Source of the DNA: Thiomargarita sp.
GTDB taxonomy: Bacteria > Pseudomonadota > Gammaproteobacteria > Beggiatoales > Beggiatoaceae
Reading direction: 5' to 3'
NCBI GenBank assembly: GCA_020726335.1
Contig: DYSU01000023.1
Coordinates: forward strand, 1 to 35,901
DNA: 35,901 nucleotides
This document shows positions 18,196-26,218 of this stretch, in pieces. The notes beneath the pieces are model-generated. The model saw only the letters and a program-made list of their open reading frames with translations, did not search any database and was not told the origin of the DNA. The position numbers and the translations under genes were made by a program. The number at the start of each line of letters is the position of its first letter. Positions within the stretch are counted from its first letter, which is position 1.

Positions 18196-18215
18196 ATGGG
18201 CGTAAACCCGCCCAT
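18196..18215 (+). other. Intercistronic stem-loop between dsrL and dsrJ
   Basis: Perfect 7-bp stem ATGGGCG (18196-18202) with CGCCCAT (18209-18215), 6-nt loop, flanked by a possible outer pairing of GGGAA and TTCCC. No U tract, so it looks like an mRNA stabiliser or partial attenuator rather than a terminator. Confidence 0.4.
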
Positions 18216-18257
18216 CCTGTTCCCCGTCTTCTATTTCTTAAACGAATGAGAAATGTT

Positions 18258-18677
18258 ATGAAAACAAAACTTTTCCAATGGCGGTGGCTGTTGACAGTGG
18301 GTTTGTTCATCAGTGCGCCGACCCTGCAAGCCGATGAAAACGGTTTATATTCGCCGCCGCACGCTGAACCTGAAAAACAAGTTTCTGCCAGCCAAGCGTG
18401 CGTTAAGCCTGTGCCTGAAATGCGTCGTGAGCATATGAACTTGATTTTACATCAACGCAATCAAACCATGCATCACGGGGTGCGTACCACGGATAACAGT
18501 TTACAAGGCTGTGTCAACTGTCATGTGACCCAAGATGATGCGGGAGAACCCATTGATTTCACAAATGAAAAACACTTTTGTAACAGTTGTCATCAATATG
18601 CCGCTGTGACGATCGATTGTTTTCAATGTCACAACAGCAAACCCACCGAACCTGTGGTTAAGGGAGGAAATCAGTAA
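18258..18677 (+). CDS. dsrJ: DsrJ triheme cytochrome c
   Basis: 139 aa from the ATG at 18258, which has GAGAA upstream; an in-frame ATG at 18246 is possible. An N-terminal signal or anchor helix (about 8-24) exports the protein. Three CXXCH heme sites are present: CVNCH (85-89), CNSCH (108-112) and CFQCH (121-125). Cys48, in the conserved segment before the first site, corresponds to the unusual Cys heme ligand described for Allochromatium vinosum DsrJ. It is the periplasmic cytochrome of DsrMKJOP. Its TAA stop shares one base with the dsrO start (TAATG). Confidence 0.95.
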   Translation: MKTKLFQWRWLLTVGLFISAPTLQADENGLYSPPHAEPEKQVSASQACVKPVPEMRREHMNLILHQRNQTMHHGVRTTDNSLQGCVNCHVTQDDAGEPIDFTNEKHFCNSCHQYAAVTIDCFQCHNSKPTEPVVKGGNQ

Positions 18678-19432
18678 TGTCTCATTCGTCTCAACCACAA
18701 AATGAAAGTCGCCGCCAGTTTTTGACAGGCGCGGCCATGACTTCGGTCACATTGGCTTCAGGCGCATTGCTCTATACCAGCGCGCAAGCCAAAAATGCCG
18801 CCGATACCGTCAGCGACAAAGTGCGCTGGGGTTTGCTGATTGATGCCAATCAATGTGCATCAGGTTGCAGTGATTGCGTCGATGCTTGCAGTCAAATCAA
18901 TGGTTTACACAGTGCAGACCCCCATTCAGCCGCTTCACAACAACCGCAATGGATTCGCAAAGTGACCATCAAAGACAAACAAACAGGCAAAGAAAACAGC
19001 TTGCCCGTGATGTGTCAACACTGCGAACATCCGCCTTGTGTCGATGTTTGCCCCACCACTGCATCGTTCAAGCGCGCAGATGGGGTGGTTTTGGTTGACC
19101 GCCACTTGTGTATCGGTTGTCGCTATTGCATGATGGCTTGTCCCTACAAAGCCCGCTCATTCGTTCATGAAACCTTAACCGACCAAAAAGGCCACGCGCC
19201 ACGCGGTAAAGGCACAGTGGAAGCCTGTAATCTCTGCACCCACCTCATAGACCAAGAGGGCGGCTTGCCTGCCTGTGTCCAAGCGTGTAGTCAAGCAGGT
19301 CACAATGCCATGATTTTTGGCGATTTAAACGATCCCAACAGTGAAATTGCTCAACGCTTGGCCGCAGAAAACAGCACGGCTTTGCGCCCTGATTTGAAAC
19401 TCAATCCCGGTGTGCGTTACCAAGGTCTATAA
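18677..19432 (+). CDS. dsrO: DsrO periplasmic iron-sulfur protein
   Basis: 251 aa. The N-terminus has a Tat signal (SRRQFLTGA, twin Arg12-13, then a hydrophobic stretch), so it is exported folded. Four ferredoxin-type cysteine groups follow: CASGCSDCVDAC, CQHCEHPPCVDVC, CIGCRYCMMAC and CNLC...CVQAC, the pattern of four [4Fe-4S] clusters in the NrfC/DmsB family. It links DsrJ and the membrane subunit DsrP in the periplasm. A strong AGGGAGGAAA ribosome site lies inside the end of dsrJ, with a one-base overlap of the two genes. Confidence 0.96.
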   Translation: MSHSSQPQNESRRQFLTGAAMTSVTLASGALLYTSAQAKNAADTVSDKVRWGLLIDANQCASGCSDCVDACSQINGLHSADPHSAASQQPQWIRKVTIKDKQTGKENSLPVMCQHCEHPPCVDVCPTTASFKRADGVVLVDRHLCIGCRYCMMACPYKARSFVHETLTDQKGHAPRGKGTVEACNLCTHLIDQEGGLPACVQACSQAGHNAMIFGDLNDPNSEIAQRLAAENSTALRPDLKLNPGVRYQGL

Positions 19433-19441
19433 AGGAGCGGT

Positions 19442-20647
19442 ATGAAAAGAATGACTTACAGCGAACTTGACGGCAAAAGTCGAGGCTTTTATGCCTTGCT
19501 GGCCGGTTTAGGCGCAATCATCGCCATTGCGTTGGGTGCGGCTTATTATATGGAGCATCACGGCCATTATGTGACGGGCATGAACAACCAAGTGGTTTGG
19601 GGTATGCCGCATGTGTTTGCAATTTTTCTGATTGTCGCCGCTTCGGGTGCATTGAACATCGCTTCTATCGGCACAGTGTTCAAACGCAAAATTTACCAAC
19701 CCTTGGGGCGGTTATCAGGCATTTTTGCCATCGCTTTATTGATCGGCGGGTTGACCGTTTTGGTGTTGGATTTGGGCAGACCTGACCGCCTCATCATCGC
19801 CATGACCACCTATAATTTTAAATCCATTTTTGCGTGGAACATCATTTTATACAACGGGTTTATCGCGGTGGTGGCGGTTTATCTGTGGTTTATGATGGAA
19901 CGGCAAATGAAAAAATATTACCTCTATGCAGGCACGTTGGCCTTTATTTGGCGGTTGATTTTGACCACAGGCACGGGTTCTATCTTCGGCTTTTTGGTGG
20001 CGCGTCATGCCTATGATGCCGCGATTTTAGCCCCCATGTTCATCATCATGTCGTTTGCTTTTGGGTTGGCCGCTTTCATTTTGCTGTTGATTCCCGCCTA
20101 TCAATGGAGCAACCGTGCGTTGGGCGATGGGGTGTTGTTGCGCTTGAAAAGCTTGTTGAGCCTGTTCATCGCGGCGGTGTTTTTCTTCACTGTGATTTAT
20201 CATCTGACCAACCTGTATATCACCCAACACCATGATTATGAACATTTTATTTTGATCAGCGGCGGGGTTTATACCTTGTTGTTTTGGTTGGGTCACATCA
20301 TTTTAGGCTTGTTGGTGCCATTTGCCCTGCTGTATTTGCCCCTAGGCCAAACCCGCCAAGGAATGTTAATCACATCAGGTTTGGTGGTTTTAGGCGGTTT
20401 TGCCCAATTATATGTCATCATCATCGGTGGCCAAGCCTTCCCCATTGAAGTTTTCCCCAACAAAGAAATCATCGCCACAGGCTTTTTTGATGGCGCAGTG
20501 GGACAATACAGCCCCAGCTTGCCCGAATTTTTATTGGGTTTGGGCGGCGTGGCCGTGGCTTTGGTCATGACGGTTTTGGCCGCACGGGTTTTGCCTTTTA
20601 TGCCCGACAGCTTGGCCGACCAATACATCGACCCGCACGCTAAATAA
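19442..20647 (+). CDS. dsrP: DsrP, NrfD-type membrane quinone subunit
   Basis: 401 aa. Very hydrophobic, with roughly ten membrane helices spread from about residue 15 to 390. It belongs to the NrfD/PsrC family, integral subunits that exchange electrons with quinone without heme b. With DsrJ and DsrO it forms the periplasmic-side module of DsrMKJOP. The start follows AAAGGAGCGGT, 9 bp after dsrO. It is the last recognisable dsr gene here; dsrN, dsrR and dsrS do not follow. Confidence 0.95.
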   Translation: MKRMTYSELDGKSRGFYALLAGLGAIIAIALGAAYYMEHHGHYVTGMNNQVVWGMPHVFAIFLIVAASGALNIASIGTVFKRKIYQPLGRLSGIFAIALLIGGLTVLVLDLGRPDRLIIAMTTYNFKSIFAWNIILYNGFIAVVAVYLWFMMERQMKKYYLYAGTLAFIWRLILTTGTGSIFGFLVARHAYDAAILAPMFIIMSFAFGLAAFILLLIPAYQWSNRALGDGVLLRLKSLLSLFIAAVFFFTVIYHLTNLYITQHHDYEHFILISGGVYTLLFWLGHIILGLLVPFALLYLPLGQTRQGMLITSGLVVLGGFAQLYVIIIGGQAFPIEVFPNKEIIATGFFDGAVGQYSPSLPEFLLGLGGVAVALVMTVLAARVLPFMPDSLADQYIDPHAK

Positions 20648-20693
20648 TGGCTCACACATACGCTTTGGCGCATGTCTTCAACCAAGGTATTGC

Positions 20694-21758
20694 ATGTCTG
20701 GAAACAGTTTTGGCAAATTATTTGTCACCACCACGTTCGGTGAAAGCCACGGCGTAGCCATCGGCGGCATTGTCGATGGCTGTCCTGCGGGCTTGCCGCT
20801 GAATGAAGCTGATTTACAAGTTGATTTAGACCGCCGCCGTCCCGGCACATCGCGCCACACCACCCAACGCCAAGAAGCCGATAAAGTGAAGATTTTATCA
20901 GGCGTGTTTGAAGGTGTGACCACAGGCACGCCGATTGGCTTGTTGATTGAAAACACCGACCAACGCAGCAAAGACTACAGCGACATCATGGACAGATTTC
21001 GCCCCGGTCATGCCGACTACACCTATCAAAAAAAATACGGCATCCGCGATTATCGTGGCGGCGGACGTTCTTCAGCACGGGAAACGGCTGTGCGCGTGGC
21101 CGCAGGTGCGATTGCCAAAAAATATTTAGCCTGTCATTATCATATTGAAATTCGAGGCTATTTGGCACAATTGGGTGATATTCGGTGTGAACTCAAAGAT
21201 TGGTCTGCGGTCAACAACAACGCTTTTTTCTGTCCCGACCCCAGCAAAGTGGCGCAATTGGAAGCGTATATGGATGCGTTGCGCAAAGAAGGCAATTCCA
21301 TCGGCGCACGGGTCAACGTGGTGGCCAACAACGTTCCCGCAGGCTTGGGCGAACCGATTTTTGACCGTTTAGATGCCGACATCGCCCACGCGCTGATGAG
21401 CATCAATGCGGTTAAAGGGGTAGAAATCGGTGCAGGTTTTGACAGCATCACCCAAAAAGGCACGCAACACCGTGATGAAATTTTGCCTGATACGGGTTTT
21501 CAATCCAACAATGCAGGCGGTATTTTGGGCGGGATTTCGTCAGGCCAGCCGATTTTAGCCAGCATCGCGCTTAAACCCACCTCCAGTTTGCGCATTCCAG
21601 CGCGCACCATCAATTTAGAAGGTGAAGCCGTGGAAGTGATTACGAAGGGCCGCCACGACCCTTGTGTGGGTATTCGCGCCACACCGATTGCTGAAGCCAT
21701 GTTGGCCTTGGTGTTGATGGATCATATGCTGCGCTTTAAAGCACAAGCATACCTTTAA
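20694..21758 (+). CDS. aroC: Chorismate synthase
   Basis: 354 aa. Starts [20 protein letters not shown], the family signature, with further FMN/EPSP-site blocks including [18 protein letters not shown] and [14 protein letters not shown]. It converts 5-enolpyruvylshikimate 3-phosphate to chorismate in the last step of the shikimate pathway, using reduced FMN. It begins 46 bp after dsrP with no terminator between, so read-through from the dsr operon is possible. This location is chance linkage rather than a sulfur function as far as I can see. Confidence 0.97.
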   Translation: MSGNSFGKLFVTTTFGESHGVAIGGIVDGCPAGLPLNEADLQVDLDRRRPGTSRHTTQRQEADKVKILSGVFEGVTTGTPIGLLIENTDQRSKDYSDIMDRFRPGHADYTYQKKYGIRDYRGGGRSSARETAVRVAAGAIAKKYLACHYHIEIRGYLAQLGDIRCELKDWSAVNNNAFFCPDPSKVAQLEAYMDALRKEGNSIGARVNVVANNVPAGLGEPIFDRLDADIAHALMSINAVKGVEIGAGFDSITQKGTQHRDEILPDTGFQSNNAGGILGGISSGQPILASIALKPTSSLRIPARTINLEGEAVEVITKGRHDPCVGIRATPIAEAMLALVLMDHMLRFKAQAYL

Positions 21759-21807
21759 GCCGTTGTATTTAAAGCAAAAAAACACAATAATAGCAATAGC
21801 CGCACAT

Positions 21808-21838
21808 TTGCCTATTGGGTAAGATTGCCCGTGGGTAA
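21808..21838 (+). repeat. Two tandem imperfect palindromes upstream of the alkylation-repair gene
   Basis: TTGCCTATTGGGTAA (21808-21822) and TTGCCCGTGGGTAA (21825-21838) are near copies with a 2-nt gap. Each is nearly self-complementary (TTnCC...GGnAA). They sit 37-68 nt before the ATG at 21876 and could be a double operator; no regulator is known. Confidence 0.3.
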
Positions 21839-21875
21839 CAATACGCCCTTTAATATCTTATTAAAAATCAACATC

Positions 21876-22622
21876 ATGGCTCAAAAACTGGCTGAACTTT
21901 ATAGCCCAGAATTAATCAAAAAACTGGCTTTGGCCATTGGTCAACTGCATCCGTTTGATGCGGAAGGATTTTACCAAAAAATCTTTGCTATGGATTGGCC
22001 AAACAAAGGTTTAAAGCAACGTATTCAACACGTTGCTGTGTGTTTGCACGCATTTTTGCCCGCAGATTATGCCCACAGCCTGCAAATTCTCACCGCAGTT
22101 GCACCCCCGTTCAAAAACTTTAACTATTTGTTTTTCTGTGATTTTGTTGAACGTTATGGGTTGGATGATTTTGAAGCCTCCATGCAAGCGTTGGCGGTTT
22201 TCACCCAATATGCCAGCGCGGAATTTGCCATTCGTGCCTTCATTCGTTTAGATGAAGCACGCACCATGCAACAACTTTTTCAATGGAGTCAATCAGATAA
22301 CCATCATTTGCGCCGCCTGTCCAGCGAAGCGTGTCGGCCACGTTTGCCATGGGCAAGTCAACTTCAACGTTTTCGCCGCAATCCGCAACCGATTTTGCCG
22401 ATTTTGACCCAATTGAAGAACGACCCCAGCCGCTATGTGCAAAAAAGCGTGGCCAACAACCTCAACGACATCAGCAAAGACCATCTACAGTGGGTGGTTG
22501 ATTTGGCCCAACAGTGGCATGGACAAACGCCCATCACCGATTGGATTGTGCGCCACGCTTGCCGCACCTTATTGAAACAAGCCGAGCCGCAAACGCGGGC
22601 TTTGTTGGGTTTTTCAATATGA
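21876..22622 (+). CDS. AlkC/AlkD-type DNA alkylation repair protein (HEAT-like)
   Basis: 248 aa from the ATG at 21876, in a frame that opens at TTG 21825; no strong ribosome site. All-helical. Family blocks are visible: LRRLSSEACRPRLPWA (about 158-173), YVQKSVANNLNDISKDH (about 187-204) and the C-terminal WIVRHACRTLLK. These are typical of HEAT-repeat DNA glycosylases that excise alkylated bases such as 3-methyladenine. It lies 117 bp after aroC and is convergent with htpG. The fold call is good; the exact subfamily and whether the glycosylase residues are intact were not resolved. Confidence 0.75.
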   Translation: MAQKLAELYSPELIKKLALAIGQLHPFDAEGFYQKIFAMDWPNKGLKQRIQHVAVCLHAFLPADYAHSLQILTAVAPPFKNFNYLFFCDFVERYGLDDFEASMQALAVFTQYASAEFAIRAFIRLDEARTMQQLFQWSQSDNHHLRRLSSEACRPRLPWASQLQRFRRNPQPILPILTQLKNDPSRYVQKSVANNLNDISKDHLQWVVDLAQQWHGQTPITDWIVRHACRTLLKQAEPQTRALLGFSI

Positions 22623-22669
22623 ACGGGTACACAACACAAGGCCAAACCATTATTCGCCAAGATTTTGAA

Positions 22670-24562
22670 TTAATGACTTAAAATCATGTCGTTCATTTTG
22701 GCGATAAAGCCCGCAGGGTCAGCCACTTTAGCCCCTTCGCTGATTAACGATTGGTCAAACAAAATGTCTGCCCAGTTGTTGAATTTAATCTCGTCGGTTT
22801 CGGCCTGAATTTTGTGAATCAAAGCGTGATCGGGGTTGAGTTCCATAATGGGTTTGCTGGCGGAAACCACTTGCCCCGCCGCTTGCAACATCCGCTCTAA
22901 ATTGGCATCCATCGCACCGCTGTCGGCCACCAAACAGGCGGGCGAACGGGTCAAACGTTGCGAAACACGCACGTCTTTGACTTTATCCGCCAACGCGGTT
23001 TTGACCCGTTCAATAAAAGGTTTGAGGTCTGTGCTGATTTTTTCCGCCGCTTTTTTATCTTCTTCGCTGTCTAATTTGCCCAAATCCAGTACGCCTTTGG
23101 TCACTGATTGCAAAGGTTTGCCGTCGAATTCGTGTAAATGGCTGATCATGAATTCATCGATTTGTTCATGCAACAGAATGACTTCTATGCCTTTTTTGCG
23201 GAAAATTTCCAAATGCGGGCTGTGGCAGGCGGCATTAAAATCGTCGCTGGTGAGGTAATAGATTTTATCTTGGCCTTGTTGCATACGGCTGACATAGTCA
23301 TCCAACGACACCGCAGGCGTGGTTTTGTCATCATAAGTCGATGAAAAACGTAATAATTTGGCGATTTTTTCTTTATTGCTGTAATCGTCCAAAATGCCTT
23401 CTTTCATCACCCGCCCGAAGTGCTTCCAGAAAGTGGCGTATTTTTCGGCTTCAGTTTCTGCCAATTTAGCCAACGCGCCGAGAATTTTTTTCACTGTGCC
23501 ATTGCGAATGGTGTCGATTTGGCGGTTGCTTTGCAAAATTTCGCGTGACACATTCAGCGGCAAATTATTGCTGTCGATGATGCCACGCACAAAGCGCAAA
23601 TACGGCGGCAACAATTGTTCGGCATCGTCCATGATAAACACCCGTTTTACATAGAGTTTTAGGCCATGGCGGTTGTTTCTGTCCCATAAATCATAGGGGG
23701 CTTTGCTGGGTATGTAGAGCAATGAAATGTATTCATTGGTGCCTTCCACGCGGTTGTGGATTTGCATCAGCGGATTTTCAAAATCGTGGGAAATGGTTTT
23801 GTAAAATTCGTGGTATTCTTCGTCGCTGATGTCGGCTTTGTTTCTCGTCCACAAGGCGGTGGTGCTGTTGACCGTTTCTTCTTCAATCGTGGTTTCGTCT
23901 TTATCATCGGTGCTGGTTTTTTGCATGACAATGGGCAACACGATGTGGTCAGAGTATTTTTTGATGATGCTGCGAATGCGGTAATTTTCCAGCAAATCTT
24001 CTTCGCTTTCACGCAAATGCAAGGTGATGGTGGTGCCGCGTGCTTCACGGTGGTAATTTTCAATCGTATAATCGCCCGTCGCTTTGGATTCCCAAATCAC
24101 GCCTTTGTCTGCACTTTCACCTGCTTTGCGCGTGGTCAACATCACTTTATCGGCCACGATAAACGCAGAATAAAAACCCACGCCAAATTGACCGATTAAT
24201 TGACTGTCTTTGGCTTCATCGCCTGTCAATTTGCTGAAAAAATCTTTGGTTCCTGATTTGGCAATGGTGCCGATGTTTTCCATCACTTCTTCGCGGGTCA
24301 TGCCGATGCCATTGTCGCGCACCGTGATGGTTTTGCGCTCTTTATCGACATCCACCCAAATTTTTAAATTCACATCGCCTTCATACAAACCGTCATCCGC
24401 CAAGGCGATAAAACGCAATTTGTCCGCCGCATCTGACGCATTGGAAATTAATTCGCGTAAAAAAATCTCTTTATTGCTGTACAAAGAATGGATAATCAAA
24501 TCCATCAATTGGCTGATTTCTGTTTTAAAACCAATGGTTTCTTTGTGCGCTTCTACCGTCAT
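22670..24562 (-). CDS. htpG: Molecular chaperone HtpG (Hsp90)
   Basis: 630 aa, full length. The N-terminal GHKL ATPase motifs are clear: LRELISNASDAADKLRF, then DNGIGMTREEV, then IGQFGVGFYSAFIVAD, with the middle-domain LYVKRVFIMDDAEQLLPPYL following. The C-terminal dimerisation domain is complete. It is an ATP-dependent cytosolic chaperone that acts with DnaK. The ATG at 24562 follows CAGGAG. The gene is divergent from the DUF945 gene and convergent with the alkylation-repair gene. A heat-shock promoter is expected, but the only candidate I saw has poor spacing. Confidence 0.97.
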   Translation of the reverse strand: MTVEAHKETIGFKTEISQLMDLIIHSLYSNKEIFLRELISNASDAADKLRFIALADDGLYEGDVNLKIWVDVDKERKTITVRDNGIGMTREEVMENIGTIAKSGTKDFFSKLTGDEAKDSQLIGQFGVGFYSAFIVADKVMLTTRKAGESADKGVIWESKATGDYTIENYHREARGTTITLHLRESEEDLLENYRIRSIIKKYSDHIVLPIVMQKTSTDDKDETTIEEETVNSTTALWTRNKADISDEEYHEFYKTISHDFENPLMQIHNRVEGTNEYISLLYIPSKAPYDLWDRNNRHGLKLYVKRVFIMDDAEQLLPPYLRFVRGIIDSNNLPLNVSREILQSNRQIDTIRNGTVKKILGALAKLAETEAEKYATFWKHFGRVMKEGILDDYSNKEKIAKLLRFSSTYDDKTTPAVSLDDYVSRMQQGQDKIYYLTSDDFNAACHSPHLEIFRKKGIEVILLHEQIDEFMISHLHEFDGKPLQSVTKGVLDLGKLDSEEDKKAAEKISTDLKPFIERVKTALADKVKDVRVSQRLTRSPACLVADSGAMDANLERMLQAAGQVVSASKPIMELNPDHALIHKIQAETDEIKFNNWADILFDQSLISEGAKVADPAGFIAKMNDMILSH

Positions 24563-24736
24563 GAATTATTGCTCCTGTGTTCAATCATAACAACTGGCGA
24601 CTATATAAGGCTTTACGGGCAAATTTAAAGTTTTAAGCCTCGCTGTTTTATCGCATCAGAATAAAAGTCTGCTAATATGCCCGCTTTGCAGGGTTTTTGC
24701 TTGCGTTTATTTTTTTTCTCAAACGGGGAATTCACC

Positions 24737-26209
24737 ATGAAATTTATCAATCCGTTGCTGTTGTGTTGGCCGTTGTTGTGTTACAGCATCGCCAGCGAAA
24801 GTGCCAATAAAACTGAACCCGCCAAGCCAGAGCCAAACAAATGGCAATGGCATTATCAAATCGCCGATCAAGCGATGCAAACCGCTGTCGCTAAAAGTCA
24901 TGCACCGTGGTTGCCGATCAAACAAATTTTGGAGCAAAGCATTACCCACGCGCAACAAAGCCAAAAACCGATTAAAACCACGGTCAAGTTGCCGTCATGG
25001 AATGAATTGGAACAAAGCATCGGTGCGTTGCCGCCGTTGCAGATATTGACCCAAGTATCACCACAAGGCCAAGGCATCAGTCAATTGCATATGGACGCGA
25101 TACAACATTCTTTCACCGAAAAGGAGATCAAAGGGGTTTTGACCTTCAAAGGTTTGCAAGGTGAAATCGAATATGTGCAACAATTACAACAACCTAAGAT
25201 TGATTTATTGCTGGCGGGTTTGGAGATAAAAACCGACCAAGCCGCGCAATTGTCATTGGATGCCGTCAAACTAAAATTGAGTTTGGATGCGGCACAAAAT
25301 TGGAAATCATTGCAATTTCAACTACCTGCGATGCGTTTACTTGACAAGAAAGAAGCACTGTCGCTTAAAAATTTAACGGTTCAAGGCGAAAATCAAACCA
25401 CGCCCACGGGTTTAATTTTGAGCAACAACCAAATGAATTTGGAACGTCTGGCGGTGAAAAGCACCGAAGGCGATGGCCAAATTGAGGGCATTGCGATGCA
25501 AATGCGAAGTCAATTGGCGGACAATTTAGTCAATTATGTGTTTGATATTGCAGTAAAACGGTTGTCTCTTCCTCCCAGCGTCAGTGACATCAATCAATTC
25601 AGTTATCAATCGCAGTTTTTGTTGCACAAAATTGACGGCGAAGCGTTGAAAGCGATTCAGCAAAATTGGCGCGAATTGGAAAAACAATATCAATTGGGTA
25701 TGCCTGAAGAATTGCTCAGCATCAGTTTTATGGGCAAACTGGTGGAAGTGTTGCCCAAAATCTTGGCCCATTCGCCTGAATTTCACTGGAAAACCCTTAA
25801 AATCCACAGCAACCAAGGTGATTTGGTCGGCGAATTTAAATTGAAAATTGATGGCAATCAACCGCTGGATTTTGAAAATCCTGTGTTATTGCTGTCGGCA
25901 TTGACCGCTCATGGGCAATTTTTTATGGATGACACTTTGCTCAAAAGTTTGGTCAAAACCCAAATGCAACACAATTTGGCCGCCGCGCCGCAAAAATTCA
26001 GCCCAGCGGAATTGGATAAGTTGATTGATGCTGAAATTGGGCATTATATTGCGGCTAATCAATTGGTTAAGGCGGGCAAACGCTATCAAACGACGCTGGC
26101 TTTTCAAGACAATGTGTTGACTGTCAATGGTCAACCTGTGGCTTTACCGCCAAGCATTGCCTTGGAGCAACAAAGCTTGACGGTTAAAAACCCTAAAAAA
26201 ACGCCTTAA
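24737..26209 (+). CDS. DUF945 (YdgA) family exported protein
   Basis: 490 aa from the ATG at 24737, preceded by ACGGGGAA; the frame is open upstream to 24677 without family similarity. The N-terminus is a signal peptide (about 1-20: MKFINPLLLCWPLLCYSIA). The rest is soluble and beta-rich with repeated LxLxxL-type strands; the order and length fit the DUF945/YdgA family of gammaproteobacterial periplasmic proteins. Function of the family is not established. The stop is 9 bp from the convergent stop of the beta-propeller gene. Confidence 0.7.
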   Translation: MKFINPLLLCWPLLCYSIASESANKTEPAKPEPNKWQWHYQIADQAMQTAVAKSHAPWLPIKQILEQSITHAQQSQKPIKTTVKLPSWNELEQSIGALPPLQILTQVSPQGQGISQLHMDAIQHSFTEKEIKGVLTFKGLQGEIEYVQQLQQPKIDLLLAGLEIKTDQAAQLSLDAVKLKLSLDAAQNWKSLQFQLPAMRLLDKKEALSLKNLTVQGENQTTPTGLILSNNQMNLERLAVKSTEGDGQIEGIAMQMRSQLADNLVNYVFDIAVKRLSLPPSVSDINQFSYQSQFLLHKIDGEALKAIQQNWRELEKQYQLGMPEELLSISFMGKLVEVLPKILAHSPEFHWKTLKIHSNQGDLVGEFKLKIDGNQPLDFENPVLLLSALTAHGQFFMDDTLLKSLVKTQMQHNLAAAPQKFSPAELDKLIDAEIGHYIAANQLVKAGKRYQTTLAFQDNVLTVNGQPVALPPSIALEQQSLTVKNPKKTP

Positions 26210-26218
26210 ATCATTGTG

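Noticed and set aside
24612-24637. Possible heat-shock (sigma32) promoter for htpG on the minus strand: CTTAAAA and CCCGTAAA
   Set aside because: The spacer is 11 nt, shorter than usual for sigma32, and the -10 is a poor match. Expected from biology but not supported by the sequence.
26210-26218. Looked for a terminator between the convergent DUF945 and beta-propeller genes
   Set aside because: Only 9 bp separate the stops and no hairpin is present there.
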